Shown here: positions 25,506 through 35,266 of the stretch, one piece after another
Layout: each line of letters starts with the position of its first letter
Position numbering within the stretch: position 1 is the first letter of the stretch
Notes under the pieces: model-generated
What the model saw: the letters and a program-made list of their open reading frames with translations, nothing else
Database searches by the model: none
Told to the model about the DNA's origin: nothing
Source of the DNA: an uncultured Bacilli bacterium
GTDB taxonomy: Bacteria; Bacillota_I; Bacilli_A; RF39; UBA660
NCBI GenBank assembly: GCA_947632085.1
Contig: CANRNY010000003.1
Coordinates: 1 to 64,000 of the forward strand
Reading direction: 5' to 3'
Length of the DNA stretch: 64,000 nt
Translations under genes and position numbers: made by a program

Positions 25506-26219
25506 TTAATTTATTTCTTTCGCAACGATAATAATATATTTATCTTTGTATTTTTTAAAGTCAGAATGATAAGAACAAGTTTGAATAACTAAAATACGGT
25601 CTTCGGCACTTAATTCTGTATCTAAATTAAACCATGATTTATTTTTTAAACTGTTTAAATGATTAAGCCAGTCAGATGAATTTGAAAATTGAATATTCAT
25701 ATATGAGAAATCTTGGGCTTCAACAAAAACAGAGAATATTTCATAGATATGTTCTTTTTGATTAGTAATTATTTTGATTTCACGATTATTTTTGGCAAAT
25801 TCTTCATCATAGTATTTTTCTAATTTTTTAAATGGTGGATTTAAACTTTTAGAGTTATGACCAAAAATTAAAATTTTAGGTGATGTATCAATATCAACAC
25901 GATAATCTAAATATATAGAACCTATTCGATTCTTTTTTTTATAAATATCATGAGTTAGATAAAATTCATTATTACTTGATTTAACAACTGGTTCATTAAT
26001 ATCAGCATTAGGAATATTAATAATCCCTACAATATCAGTATTAGGATATTCTTGTTGTAAATCAATAGTCTTTTCTTCAGTTGATGGTGTTTCAGCAGGA
26101 GTTTCATTTAAATCGTTAGTTATAGCAGTTATATCGTTTGATTTATAAAAACTAGTAGCAAAGAGGAATAAGACAAAAGTAATTAATACTAAAATAAATA
26201 TTCTGGAAAATTTATTCAT
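25506..26219 (-). CDS. Sortase (class B-like) with an atypical C-terminal active-site region
   Basis: The 237-residue protein has an N-terminal membrane anchor (~7-23) and the sortase beta-barrel. Catalytic histidine is H121 in LIFGHNSKS and cysteine C215 in VIQTCSY. Class B features include the helix segment after the histidine (PPFKKLEKYYDEEF) and the C-terminal VAK. The arginine usually found six residues before VAK's lysine in SrtB (as in KRIVVVAK) is not there: the aligned residue is tyrosine (DKYIIIVAK) with lysines nearby. Two genes upstream lies a wall protein with an NPTTSD sorting motif, the likely substrate. Confidence 0.85.
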   Translation of the reverse strand: MNKFSRIFILVLITFVLFLFATSFYKSNDITAITNDLNETPAETPSTEEKTIDLQQEYPNTDIVGIINIPNADINEPVVKSSNNEFYLTHDIYKKKNRIGSIYLDYRVDIDTSPKILIFGHNSKSLNPPFKKLEKYYDEEFAKNNREIKIITNQKEHIYEIFSVFVEAQDFSYMNIQFSNSSDWLNHLNSLKNKSWFNLDTELSAEDRILVIQTCSYHSDFKKYKDKYIIIVAKEIN

Positions 26220-26304
26220 CTAATTCACCCTTTCCTTCAATAATATGTTACTTTATCAAAGGAAGTAAGTCAACAAATTATTTGCACTAAAAATAAAAGA
26301 TAAA

Positions 26305-26338
26305 AGAAAAAATTGATGATTTTTGATAGACAAAAATC
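26305..26338 (-). terminator. Probable terminator
   Basis: GATTTTTG (26318-26325) and CAAAAATC (26331-26338) form a short AT-rich stem, followed on the minus strand by CAATTTTTTC. It lies just after the stop codon of the gene at 26337. Confidence 0.5.
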
Positions 26339-26840
26339 AGATTACAGAATTGTAATTTAAATTAAAAGTTAATTCTAAATTTAGAGCTTCATATATTTTT
26401 TCTTTTTGAACGGGATAGTATATACGAACTTTAATCGTTTTTACTTCACCAGATTTAAGTAAATCATTTAATTCAATGTTTTTATCATCCAAATAAGTAA
26501 GAGAATAATCTAAGACGTTTTGATCGTTTTTAACAACTAAATTAATATCAGAAACTTTAGCATCTAATGTTCCATCATTAGATACATCTAAAGTAAATTC
26601 GTAAAATTCAGTTTCTTTATCAAATTCTAATTGTAAAAATACGGAATCTTTATTTAAGGAAATATTGCCATCTTTACTACCATTAGTTACTTTTAAATTA
26701 GAAAAATTAATATTCCACATATAACTTGGATCAAAAGATTGATGTCTTATTGTATGAATAAAATTTATTGTTAGTAGACTAAAGATAAAGATTATTGTTA
26801 AAATAATTAAACCTTCTAAAATATGAATTTGTTTTTTCAT
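26337..26840 (-). CDS. Membrane-anchored extracellular protein, probable beta-sandwich
   Basis: The 167-residue protein has one N-terminal membrane segment (about 8-30) and a ~130-residue outer domain. It contains FTLDVSNDGTLDAKVSDIN, a pattern seen in camelysin/TasA-like and related beta-sandwich surface proteins. No sorting signal is present at the C-terminus. It sits between the sortase and a sorting-signal protein, suggesting one surface-structure locus. The start is ATG 26840. The frame also has an ATG at 26849, which would place the ribosome binding site too close. Confidence 0.5.
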   Translation of the reverse strand: MKKQIHILEGLIILTIIFIFSLLTINFIHTIRHQSFDPSYMWNINFSNLKVTNGSKDGNISLNKDSVFLQLEFDKETEFYEFTLDVSNDGTLDAKVSDINLVVKNDQNVLDYSLTYLDDKNIELNDLLKSGEVKTIKVRIYYPVQKEKIYEALNLELTFNLNYNSVI

Positions 26841-26903
26841 AATCATCACTCTTAAGTGAATATTATACTAAATTATTAGGAATATACAAAGTAATTTTTT
26901 GGT

Positions 26904-26930
26904 AAAAAAAAGATTTGATTAATCAAATCT
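26904..26930 (-). terminator. Intrinsic terminator overlapping a stop codon
   Basis: The palindrome AGATTTGATTAATCAAATCT (26911-26930) is followed on the minus strand by seven Ts. It overlaps the stop codon of the wall protein at 26919. Confidence 0.7.
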
Positions 26931-27626
26931 CTTAACTTTTAAATGTAAACTTACAATTAATAAAGTAGATAAAACCCCTAAAGCAATTAAAGTTGGAACG
27001 ATGTAATCAGATGTTGTAGGGTTTTCTTTCTCACTACTTGGTTCATCTGGAGTTGGTTTTGCTGGTTCTTCAGGTTCTGGTTCTGGTTCAACAGGAGCTG
27101 GTAAAGTATTAGAAACATTATTAAAAGTGATTGAACTATCTTTAGATATTATACCAGTAATTGTAGATGTTTCAGCATCATTAATATAAACCTTATAGTT
27201 ACCTACTTCTTTTTGCGTAATTGTATAATTAGAATTTACAGGAATGTCAGTGAATGTTATAGTTTCATTACTCTTTAAAGTCATTATTGTTTCACCATTA
27301 GCGGCGAATACTTGATAGTCATCAGTTCCATCGGCTTTAATATATTTATGAGCACCACTTACTGTATCAATTTTTATTGTATATTCATATTCTAATTTAT
27401 TATTATCACTTTGTTTATTAGTAATAGTTAAAGTTACTAAAGGAGTTGCTTCTTCAAGGTAAGCTTCGAGATTGGTATCATCAACACTTAAACCATTAGA
27501 AACATTTTCTTCATCGATTAAATTTAAATACTCAACACTTTCTAAACTACGATTCATGTAATAATCAGCGATGACAAGAGTTATAGATAAGAGTATTACT
27601 ATCATATATATGAATTTTCTATCCAT
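26919..27626 (-). CDS. Sortase-anchored surface protein with pilin-like domain
   Basis: The 235-residue protein has an N-terminal membrane/signal segment and a ~110-residue domain ending with SNYTITQKEVGNYKVY and SITFNNVSN. That style is typical of streptococcal pilin isopeptide-linkage (FctA/Spy0128-like) or Cna-B domains. A Pro-Glu-rich stalk (PVEPEPEPEEP) follows, then the sorting motif NPTTSD, a hydrophobic helix and a basic tail (KVKRFD). The nearby sortase is the expected anchoring enzyme. The domain assignment comes from sequence style and is not certain. Confidence 0.72.
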   Translation of the reverse strand: MDRKFIYMIVILLSITLVIADYYMNRSLESVEYLNLIDEENVSNGLSVDDTNLEAYLEEATPLVTLTITNKQSDNNKLEYEYTIKIDTVSGAHKYIKADGTDDYQVFAANGETIMTLKSNETITFTDIPVNSNYTITQKEVGNYKVYINDAETSTITGIISKDSSITFNNVSNTLPAPVEPEPEPEEPAKPTPDEPSSEKENPTTSDYIVPTLIALGVLSTLLIVSLHLKVKRFD

Positions 27627-27719
27627 AGACTCACTACTTTCTATTATCTATATTATATAATTTTTATAAATTAATAGCAATCATATTTTTAGTATAGACA
27701 TTTTTTTACTTTACTATAC

Positions 27720-27756
27720 AAAAAAAAGAATATACAATGTATATCTTGTATATTCT
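27720..27756 (-). terminator. Intrinsic terminator of the ABC fusion gene
   Basis: AGAATATACAA and TTGTATATTCT (27727-27756) form an 11-bp stem followed on the minus strand by a T-run. It overlaps the stop codon at 27755. Confidence 0.75.
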
Positions 27757-30307
27757 ATTCAGTTCTTAAAGCAACTACTGGGTCTTTTTTAGAAGCTATT
27801 TTAGCAGGTATAAAGCCAGCAAAGACTGTTAAGAGAACACTTATAATAATTAAGATAATTGCACCACCAACTGGTAATTTAGCAATATTACTTATATTTA
27901 CTAAATGTTTAATGATGATACTAATTGGAATGTTAAGAAGAATAGTAACAACTATACCTAAGATGCCGGCAGTTAAACCTTCAATAAGGGTTTCAGCGTT
28001 AAAGACACGAGAAACATCTTTTTTAGAAGCACCAATAGCTCTTAAGATACCAATTTCTTTAGTTCTTTCAATAACAGAAATATAAGTGATAATAGCTATC
28101 ATAATTGATGATACGACTAAACTAATAGCAACGAAAGCAATTAAAACATCACTTATAACATTGACAATAGTTGAAACAGAACTCATCATTACCCCTACTA
28201 TATCAGTATAAGTTATTTGATCTTTTTCTTCTTTACCCTCGTTATAATCATCAATTATTTTAACGATTTCTTCTTTAGAATCAAAATCTTTAGGATAAAT
28301 TGATATAGCATCAGGATTTTCTAAATCAGCAATTCCTAGTTTAGTTAAATTTTCTTCATAACTAGATGTCATATTTTCCGTAATATTTTTAATATATTCA
28401 ATTTGTTCAGCTTCTGATAATTTCTGGAATGCTTGATATTGTTCTTTTGTAAATGATGATGGATCAAAATTACTATTAGTTGTAAATTCTTGGTTAGTTA
28501 AAACATTTATTTTAGGATTAGCAAGTTGTTCTTTAACGATTTTTTCTTCGTTAATACGATTTATTAATTGTTCCATTAATTCATGAGTATAACCGACCAT
28601 TCCTGGTGTACCACTACCAGTTATGGCTTCTTCATTTGGTTTTATAATACCAACTATTTTTATTTCTTCGGCATCTTTTAGTTTTTTCTTCATATAATCT
28701 TCATCAGATGATTTATTAACCCATATACTACCTACTTTTTCGTAATAATCAGTATTTAATAATAATTTAAATGAAGTATTAAGTAAGTCTTCTGTACTAT
28801 ATGAATGGTCTTCAAATTTAACTTCTTTACCTGTTGTCATATTAGTAAATTGTTCTTTTAAGTCGTCTTGGCTTAAAATACCTAGACTATATAGCGTATA
28901 ATCTGATATTTCATTATTATCAGTTACTTGTAATACAACTTCATTATATTTTTCTGGCCAATGACCATCTACTAAGTCATATTGTTGTTTTAAAAGATCT
29001 TCATTATCAATTAGTTCATAGAAGACATCATATGAAGACATATATGTACTATAAATACTAGACATACCTGATGTACCCATACCTAGAGCATCAAAAACAG
29101 TCGTAGGATTTACTTGAACAATATTATCTGGATCATTTTTATATAAATTCATTGTTACATTATAAGAATATTTTATTGAAGTAACATAATCGTTGATATT
29201 ACTTTGATCACTTTCTAAAAACTTTTTAAATGATTCTAAGTCATTTTTATCTACTTCTTGTGATAAGGTAGTAAATAAATCACCCATTATATTTAGGGAA
29301 TGAATTTTATCATCATTATATTCTTTTTCTTCTTGATTACCAGTCATATTTAAAATTAAAGATGACATATCAACAGATTCTTTTTGAATAGTTAATGGAT
29401 ACGAACTTAGAGTTTCTTCTTCAGTTTTATTGATATATTCTTGAATACCATTTGATAAAGAAAGAATTAAAGCAATACCAATTATACCAATAGAACCAGC
29501 AAAAGCAGTAAGGATTGTACGACCTTTTTTAGTCATTAAATTATTTAAGCTTAAAGATAAAGCGGTTTTAAAACTCATTTGAGTTTTTTTAGATTTATTC
29601 GTCTTCTCGACTAAAACCTCATCTTCACCATCAAATGGATTTGAATCATCAATTATTTCACCATCTAATAATTTAACTATTCTAGTTGAATAATTGACTG
29701 CTAATTCAGGATTATGAGTAACCATAATAACGAGTTTATCTTTAGCAATTTCTTTTAATAAATCTAAAACTTGTAAACTTGTTTCAGAATCTAGAGCACC
29801 AGTTGGTTCATCAGCTAGTAAGATATCAGGATCATTTACTAAAGCACGAGCAATCGCAATTCTTTGCATCTGACCACCAGACATTTGGTTAGGTTTTTTA
29901 TGCATTTGTTTTTCAAGACCAACTTTTTTTAGAACAGCAATACTTCTTTTTCTTCTTTCTTCTTTACCAACACCAGATAAAGTTAAAGCAAGTTCAACAT
30001 TTTGTAAAGCTGTTTGATGAGGAATTAAATTATAACTTTGAAAAACGAAACCAACACGATGGTTACGATATGTATCCCAATCACGATCAGTAAAGTCTTT
30101 AGTTGATACACCATTAATTATCAAGTCTCCACTTGTATATTCATCTAAGCCACCAACAATATTAAGTAAAGTTGTTTTACCACTACCACTTTGGCCTAAG
30201 ATAGATACGAATTCACTACGACGAAATTTGATATCTATTTTATTTAAAGCTTTTTGTTTAGTGCCAGCGACTTCATAGATTTTGGTAATCTTTTTTAATT
30301 CTAACAT
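27755..30307 (-). CDS. ABC transporter, fused ATPase and FtsX permease
   Basis: The 850-residue protein carries an N-terminal MacB/LolD-type ATPase (residues 1-230: GQSGSGKTT, MSGGQMQR, ILLADEPTGALD, MVTHN). A permease follows with TM1 (~265-287), a ~430-residue extracytoplasmic domain and three C-terminal TMs with an FtsX signature (VIERTKEIGILRAIGASKKDV). The outer domain is unusually long and acidic. It is an exporter or mechanotransmission-type transporter; the substrate cannot be read from the sequence. It is single-gene, with its own terminator. Confidence 0.9.
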   Translation of the reverse strand: MLELKKITKIYEVAGTKQKALNKIDIKFRRSEFVSILGQSGSGKTTLLNIVGGLDEYTSGDLIINGVSTKDFTDRDWDTYRNHRVGFVFQSYNLIPHQTALQNVELALTLSGVGKEERRKRSIAVLKKVGLEKQMHKKPNQMSGGQMQRIAIARALVNDPDILLADEPTGALDSETSLQVLDLLKEIAKDKLVIMVTHNPELAVNYSTRIVKLLDGEIIDDSNPFDGEDEVLVEKTNKSKKTQMSFKTALSLSLNNLMTKKGRTILTAFAGSIGIIGIALILSLSNGIQEYINKTEEETLSSYPLTIQKESVDMSSLILNMTGNQEEKEYNDDKIHSLNIMGDLFTTLSQEVDKNDLESFKKFLESDQSNINDYVTSIKYSYNVTMNLYKNDPDNIVQVNPTTVFDALGMGTSGMSSIYSTYMSSYDVFYELIDNEDLLKQQYDLVDGHWPEKYNEVVLQVTDNNEISDYTLYSLGILSQDDLKEQFTNMTTGKEVKFEDHSYSTEDLLNTSFKLLLNTDYYEKVGSIWVNKSSDEDYMKKKLKDAEEIKIVGIIKPNEEAITGSGTPGMVGYTHELMEQLINRINEEKIVKEQLANPKINVLTNQEFTTNSNFDPSSFTKEQYQAFQKLSEAEQIEYIKNITENMTSSYEENLTKLGIADLENPDAISIYPKDFDSKEEIVKIIDDYNEGKEEKDQITYTDIVGVMMSSVSTIVNVISDVLIAFVAISLVVSSIMIAIITYISVIERTKEIGILRAIGASKKDVSRVFNAETLIEGLTAGILGIVVTILLNIPISIIIKHLVNISNIAKLPVGGAIILIIISVLLTVFAGFIPAKIASKKDPVVALRTE

Positions 30308-30358
30308 AGCATCACTCTTTCTTTTTTATTAGAACACTTATATTATAATATAATTTTA

Positions 30359-31774
30359 TTATTTTTTTAACTTAAAATTAGTAAATAAGACAATTATTGG
30401 GAAAATTTCTAGACGACCAAGTAACATACCAATACTTAAAGTTATTTTTGATAAAGAACTAAAGCTATAAAAATCGCTAATATTAAAGCATAAACCGACG
30501 TTTGCAAATGTAGCAGCAACGGCATTAATTGTTGTTTCTAAAGAATAACCATCAAAACTAACTATTAGCATGATTAATAAGATTAAGATAAAGTAAAGAA
30601 ACATAAACGTACAAGTATTTTTTATAGTATCTTCATCAACTTTCTTATCTTCAAATGTTATAGTATAAACACTATTTGGATGGACTAATTTTAAGAAATC
30701 ACGTTTAATAACTTTAAAGACGATAATTAATCTAGTCATTTTAAAGCCACCACAGGTTGAACCGGCACAGGCACTAATTAACATTAAACAGATTAAAATT
30801 ATACGACTAGTAGTTGGTAAGATATTAATATCGCCGATACTAAAGCCAGTACTACTAATAATGGAACTTGTATGAAAGAAAATACTAGTAAAGGCTTCAA
30901 ATAAATTATTAAATAAATGATAACTATTAATTAAAATTATTATAATAGAACTAATAAAGATAATTAGATAAGTTTTTAATTCTTCGCTCTTTAGCGCATT
31001 TTTTATATCTTTCATTAAGATTAAGAAATAGATATTAAAATTAATACCAAAGAGGAACATAAAGATGGCAACGACATATTGATTGAAGGTTGAATATGTA
31101 GCTAGACTGGTATTTAGTGGTGCAAAACCACCTGTACCAGCAGTCGAAAAGGACGTTAAAATACTATTAAATAAGTCTAGACCACCAAATAGAAGTAATA
31201 TAATTTCTGTTAAAGTTAACGATAAATATATAAAATATAAATAAAATAAGGTTTTTTTAAGACTAGGTACTAATTTAGCAACACTTGGTCCTGGCATTTC
31301 AGCTTTTAAGACGTGCATTGATTTATCACTACTAGATAAAGGTATAATAGCCATAACAAAAGCTAAAACACCCATACCACCTAAGAAATGCATAAAACTA
31401 CGCCAGAATAAAATACTTTTATTTAAACTTTCAACATCACTAAAGATAGTAGCACCGGTAGTAGTAAGACCTGAAACTGCTTCAAAGAAGGAATTAACAA
31501 ATGATACGTGATGAGTAATCATAAAAGGTATAGCACTTAGAATACTTATAATAATCCAAGATAAAGCAACAATTATAAAGCCATCTTTAGCATAGATATT
31601 TTTTTTATTTATTTTAAGATTATTAAAGATTAAACCTAAGACTAAACTAATAGCTAAAGGAATTATAAAACCTTTTATGGGTTCGTGATAAATAAAACAG
31701 ACAAAGACAGGAAATAATAAAATAATGGAAAAACCAATTAATACTTTACCAATGTATTTTAAGATATTTTTCAT
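30359..31774 (-). CDS. trkH: Trk/Ktr potassium uptake membrane subunit
   Basis: The 471-residue membrane protein is of the TrkH/KtrB family, with repeated pore motifs such as SGLTTTGATIF, STAGTGGFAPL, SSIISSTGFS and ATFANVGLCF. The glycines are those of K+ selectivity loops. The C-terminal residues (LGRLEIFPIIVLF) are typical of the family. It forms the pore with the TrkA subunit encoded 3 bases upstream in the same operon. Confidence 0.93.
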   Translation of the reverse strand: MKNILKYIGKVLIGFSIILLFPVFVCFIYHEPIKGFIIPLAISLVLGLIFNNLKINKKNIYAKDGFIIVALSWIIISILSAIPFMITHHVSFVNSFFEAVSGLTTTGATIFSDVESLNKSILFWRSFMHFLGGMGVLAFVMAIIPLSSSDKSMHVLKAEMPGPSVAKLVPSLKKTLFYLYFIYLSLTLTEIILLLFGGLDLFNSILTSFSTAGTGGFAPLNTSLATYSTFNQYVVAIFMFLFGINFNIYFLILMKDIKNALKSEELKTYLIIFISSIIIILINSYHLFNNLFEAFTSIFFHTSSIISSTGFSIGDINILPTTSRIILICLMLISACAGSTCGGFKMTRLIIVFKVIKRDFLKLVHPNSVYTITFEDKKVDEDTIKNTCTFMFLYFILILLIMLIVSFDGYSLETTINAVAATFANVGLCFNISDFYSFSSLSKITLSIGMLLGRLEIFPIIVLFTNFKLKK

Positions 31775-31777
31775 ATT

Positions 31778-33133
31778 CTACTCCAAAATATCATTAATGT
31801 CTTTGACTTCAGTATCATTACTTACAATAATAATAACTGTATCATTAACTTTTATCTCATCATTACCACCAGGGAAAATAATATTTTTACCACGAAGAAT
31901 AGCAGCGATTAAAACACCATCTTTAAATTTTAATTCCTTTAATTTACTATTAGAATATTCAAAGTCTTTATGAATTTTAAATTCTAATATAGAAAAATTA
32001 TCGTCGTCTAACTTATATATTGATTCAGAATTACTCTCTTCACTATTTTGCATAGCTTTAATATATCTTAAGATTTGATTTGAAGCGATTTTATGGGGAG
32101 TTATTACCGTACTTATTTTAGCTTGTTCTACTACACCGTCTAAATCAATATGATTAACTTTAGTAATTATTTTAGGTATATTTAGACGAGAAGCAAACAT
32201 TGAATAAACTATATTTTCTTCATCGATACTATTTAAGGAAATAAAGGCATCACATTTTTCAATCCCTTCTTCATATAAAAGGTTTTGATCAGATACATCA
32301 CCATTAATAATTAAGACTTTAGGTAGAACTTCGCTTAAGAATTTACATCTTTCAGGATCAATTTCAACTAGTTTAACATCGATACCCATATCACATAATA
32401 AACGAGATAGATAAATAGCTGTATTAGAACCACCACTTATCATAACCTTTTTAGTTTTACGCGCAATAAGATTAGCATATTTTAAAAATTCATTTATATC
32501 TTTAGGAGTACCAGTAATAAATATTTTATCATTAGTTTGAATTTTTAAATTACCTTTAGGAATAATTAATTTATCGTTTCTTTTGATAGCACAAAAAATA
32601 ATATTATAATTTAATTTTTGGGCAAGATTATGAATTGTTTGACTAACTAAAATACTATTTTCTTCGACGATAAGAGAAATCATTTCAATACGTCCTTTAA
32701 AGAAAGTAGTAACATCTAAGGCACTAGGAATGCTTAAGATTCTAGCAATATATTCAGCAGTCATACGTTCAGGATTGATAGACATAGAAAGACCTAGTTC
32801 TTCTTTTAAAATATTAATAGAACTTGAATATTCAGGAGTACGAATACGAGCAATAGTCTTCTTAGCACCGAGTTTCTTGCCTAAAAGAGAACACATAACA
32901 TTTTGTTCATCTTTTTCCATAACACTAATTAAGATATCGCATTCAGCGATACCAGCTTCTTCTAAGACATTAGAATCTAAACCATTACCTATTATATAAT
33001 TAACATCTTCATTATTAATAATATCTTGCGTTTTTAAAAAATCTTTATCAATTAGAGTTACTTCATTATCAGCAACTAAGCTTTTAGCTAAGTATTCACC
33101 TAATTTACCTATTCCCACAATTATTATCTTCAT
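31778..33133 (-). CDS. trkA: Trk system potassium uptake regulatory subunit TrkA
   Basis: The 451-residue cytoplasmic protein has two RCK units, each with a Rossmann NAD-binding fold (IIIVGIGKLGEYLAKSL at the N-terminus, VMISGGSNTAIYLSRLL near 230) and a TrkA_C domain. It gates the TrkH channel in response to nucleotides. It is the first gene of the trkA-trkH operon and is divergent from map. Confidence 0.94.
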   Translation of the reverse strand: MKIIIVGIGKLGEYLAKSLVADNEVTLIDKDFLKTQDIINNEDVNYIIGNGLDSNVLEEAGIAECDILISVMEKDEQNVMCSLLGKKLGAKKTIARIRTPEYSSSINILKEELGLSMSINPERMTAEYIARILSIPSALDVTTFFKGRIEMISLIVEENSILVSQTIHNLAQKLNYNIIFCAIKRNDKLIIPKGNLKIQTNDKIFITGTPKDINEFLKYANLIARKTKKVMISGGSNTAIYLSRLLCDMGIDVKLVEIDPERCKFLSEVLPKVLIINGDVSDQNLLYEEGIEKCDAFISLNSIDEENIVYSMFASRLNIPKIITKVNHIDLDGVVEQAKISTVITPHKIASNQILRYIKAMQNSEESNSESIYKLDDDNFSILEFKIHKDFEYSNSKLKELKFKDGVLIAAILRGKNIIFPGGNDEIKVNDTVIIIVSNDTEVKDINDILE

Positions 33134-33206
33134 ATAAATTCACCTAGTCCATTATATCATTTTTTAATTTTTTAAGCACTATAAATACTCTATTATATGT
33201 ATATTG

Positions 33207-33215
33207 TGCTATAAT
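33207..33215 (+). promoter_or_regulatory. Extended -10 promoter of map
   Basis: TGCTATAAT carries a perfect TATAAT with the TGn extension. No good -35 is seen at the usual distance. It lies 25 bases before the map start codon. Confidence 0.65.
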
Positions 33216-33239
33216 ACTAAAGGAATTGGAGGTTCAAAG

Positions 33240-34022
33240 ATGATTGTTACAAGAACGGAAGATGAAATTAATAAATTAAGAGAAGCTGGAAGGATTGTTG
33301 GTCTTACACATAAGTATTTACAACAATTTATTAAACCAGGAATTAGTACAAAGGAATTAGATCGTTTAGCTAAAAAGTTTATTGAAAGTAAAGGTTGTAC
33401 TTGTTCTTTTGAAGGATTGTATGGATTTCCAGGAAGTATTTGTATAAGTCTTAATAATGAAGTAGTACATGGGATTCCTTCACATCGTAAATTAAAAGAA
33501 GGAGATATTGTAAAGTTAGATATTGGAGCTTGTTACCAAGGATATCATGGAGATTCTGCTTGGAGTTATATTGTTGGGAAGCCAAAATGTAAAAAAGATG
33601 AAGAATTACTTAAATGGACTGAAGAAGCTTTAATGAAAGGTCTTGAAGCAATTCATGATGGTTGTACGACGGGAGATATTGGACATGCGGTATTTAAAAC
33701 AGCTCGTAAATATAATTTAGGAGTTGTTAGAGAGTTAGTTGGGCATGGTGTTGGCGATAAAGTGCATATGGAACCAGATGTACCTAATTATGGAACAGAA
33801 AAAAAGGGCCCTACTTTACATACCGGAAATGTTATTGCCGTAGAACCAATGTTAAATTTAGGAACTGCGGATATTTATATGTTGGATGATAATTGGACGA
33901 TTTGTACAGATGATGATAAAAATAGTGCCCATTTTGAACATACCGTTTTGGTTACTGATCAAGGATATGAAATATTAACAAGACGTGATGTAGAATTAGA
34001 TCCGGAAGATATTGTAAATTAA
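33240..34022 (+). CDS. map: Methionine aminopeptidase, type I
   Basis: The 260-residue enzyme removes the initiator methionine. Metal ligands are visible: D in KLDIGACYQGYHGD (two aspartates), H in ELVGHGVGDKVH, E in AVEPML and E in HFEHTVLV. I chose ATG at 33240 with GGAGG 7 bases upstream; the frame is open 12 codons further without a site. It is one of few plus-strand genes, divergent from trkA and convergent with the sigma factor gene, and ends at a bidirectional terminator. Confidence 0.95.
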   Translation: MIVTRTEDEINKLREAGRIVGLTHKYLQQFIKPGISTKELDRLAKKFIESKGCTCSFEGLYGFPGSICISLNNEVVHGIPSHRKLKEGDIVKLDIGACYQGYHGDSAWSYIVGKPKCKKDEELLKWTEEALMKGLEAIHDGCTTGDIGHAVFKTARKYNLGVVRELVGHGVGDKVHMEPDVPNYGTEKKGPTLHTGNVIAVEPMLNLGTADIYMLDDNWTICTDDDKNSAHFEHTVLVTDQGYEILTRRDVELDPEDIVN

Positions 34023-34051
34023 AAAGATGTAATACTTAATTACATCTTTTT
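34021..34051. terminator. Bidirectional terminator between map and the sigma factor gene
   Basis: AGATGTAAT and ATTACATCT arms (34025-34047) are flanked by an A-run on the left and a T-run on the right, so it can end transcripts from both converging genes. Confidence 0.85.
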
Positions 34052-35194
34052 TAGTTCTTCTTTGTCTAAATCAATAATTTCATAGTTATTAATAATACTA
34101 GTTATGAATTCTTCAGAGAAACCAACATTCCAGCTATAGTACTTATTATCAAAAATAACTGGGAAGATTGAACTTTCATTTAATTCGACAATAATACTTT
34201 TTATACTACTACCACTATTTAAACGTTCATGAATCATAGTTGATAATTGATTTAATAAATTAATCGCTTTAGTTAAATCTTCCATTGTCCAATCAATATT
34301 AAATTGCATTTTAATAAATGAGATAATAGCAGAATATGAAAGATTTCTTTTTAACAATTGAATTAAATAAATATATACTTTATTTTTTACTTCAATATAA
34401 ATGCTAGTTTTACTAGGACGGTTTACATCAGCTGTTGGTTCATAAAATGCTTTTAGTTTACGGGTATGAAGTGGATGTCTTAAATGACGAATGGCACGAG
34501 CTTCAGTGTCTCTTACTACTTCAAGGCTAATATTTAGCTTTTTAGCTGTTTCTTCACGAGAATGAGCAATACCATCTTTTAAACCAAAACGAAGATTTAA
34601 GACTTCTCTTTCACGTTCTGGTAAGGTATTTATCGCCGTAGCAATTTCTTTTTGTAAAAGATGATAATCAGCGATATCAGCTAAATTTTCATCAACCTTT
34701 ATTGATGTTTGATCTTCTACTTCATCAATTGCTTCATAATCTTCTAAAGTCATAGGCATTTCATAACGTGGATTATAAGAATACATAGTATCTTCAGCAA
34801 CTAATGAAGATGGTAAATCATCAGTAAAAGAAGCTTTGGAAGATGATTTTTTGACATAGTTATTCCAACTAATACCAATCATTTCTTTAAAATATCTTTG
34901 AATATTATGTTTAATAGAACGAATGGCATAAGAAGCAAAGGAAAAACCTTTTTGATAATCATAATTATTAATGGCGATTACTAAACCTTCTAAGCCATAC
35001 ATTTTAGCTTCATCTTGAGGAATTGGTGTATCACTAAAATATGTTTGAAGACACCAATCGACTAAATAAATATTATCTTGAACTAATTGTTCTCTAATTT
35101 TTTCATATTCCTTTGTAAAAGATTTATCAGCTTTTAAAAGGGCTAACTTTTTAAATTGTTCAGTAAAATCTTTTGGGACTAATTCTTCGGCCAT
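34040..35194 (-). CDS. Sigma-70 family protein with an additional C-terminal domain
   Basis: The 384-residue protein has region 2 at about residues 40-110 (DEAKMYGLEGLVIAINNYDY then GFSFASYAIRSIKHNIQRYF). Region 4 is at ~195-250 (INTLPEREREVLNLRFGL, and the helix-turn-helix SREETAKKLNISLEVVRDTEAR). Region 3 is reduced to an acidic linker. The last ~130 residues are an extension unlike usual sigma factors. The order fits an alternative sigma factor, not the housekeeping one. The ATG at 35194 follows GGAGGGG. The promoter class it reads cannot be inferred. Confidence 0.82.
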   Translation of the reverse strand: MAEELVPKDFTEQFKKLALLKADKSFTKEYEKIREQLVQDNIYLVDWCLQTYFSDTPIPQDEAKMYGLEGLVIAINNYDYQKGFSFASYAIRSIKHNIQRYFKEMIGISWNNYVKKSSSKASFTDDLPSSLVAEDTMYSYNPRYEMPMTLEDYEAIDEVEDQTSIKVDENLADIADYHLLQKEIATAINTLPEREREVLNLRFGLKDGIAHSREETAKKLNISLEVVRDTEARAIRHLRHPLHTRKLKAFYEPTADVNRPSKTSIYIEVKNKVYIYLIQLLKRNLSYSAIISFIKMQFNIDWTMEDLTKAINLLNQLSTMIHERLNSGSSIKSIIVELNESSIFPVIFDNKYYSWNVGFSEEFITSIINNYEIIDLDKEELKKM

Positions 35195-35266
35195 ATAAAA
35201 ACCCCTCCTACTAGGGTTTATCATATCAATTTTTTAGCAAATAAGCAAGTTTTACGAATGTCTTCT

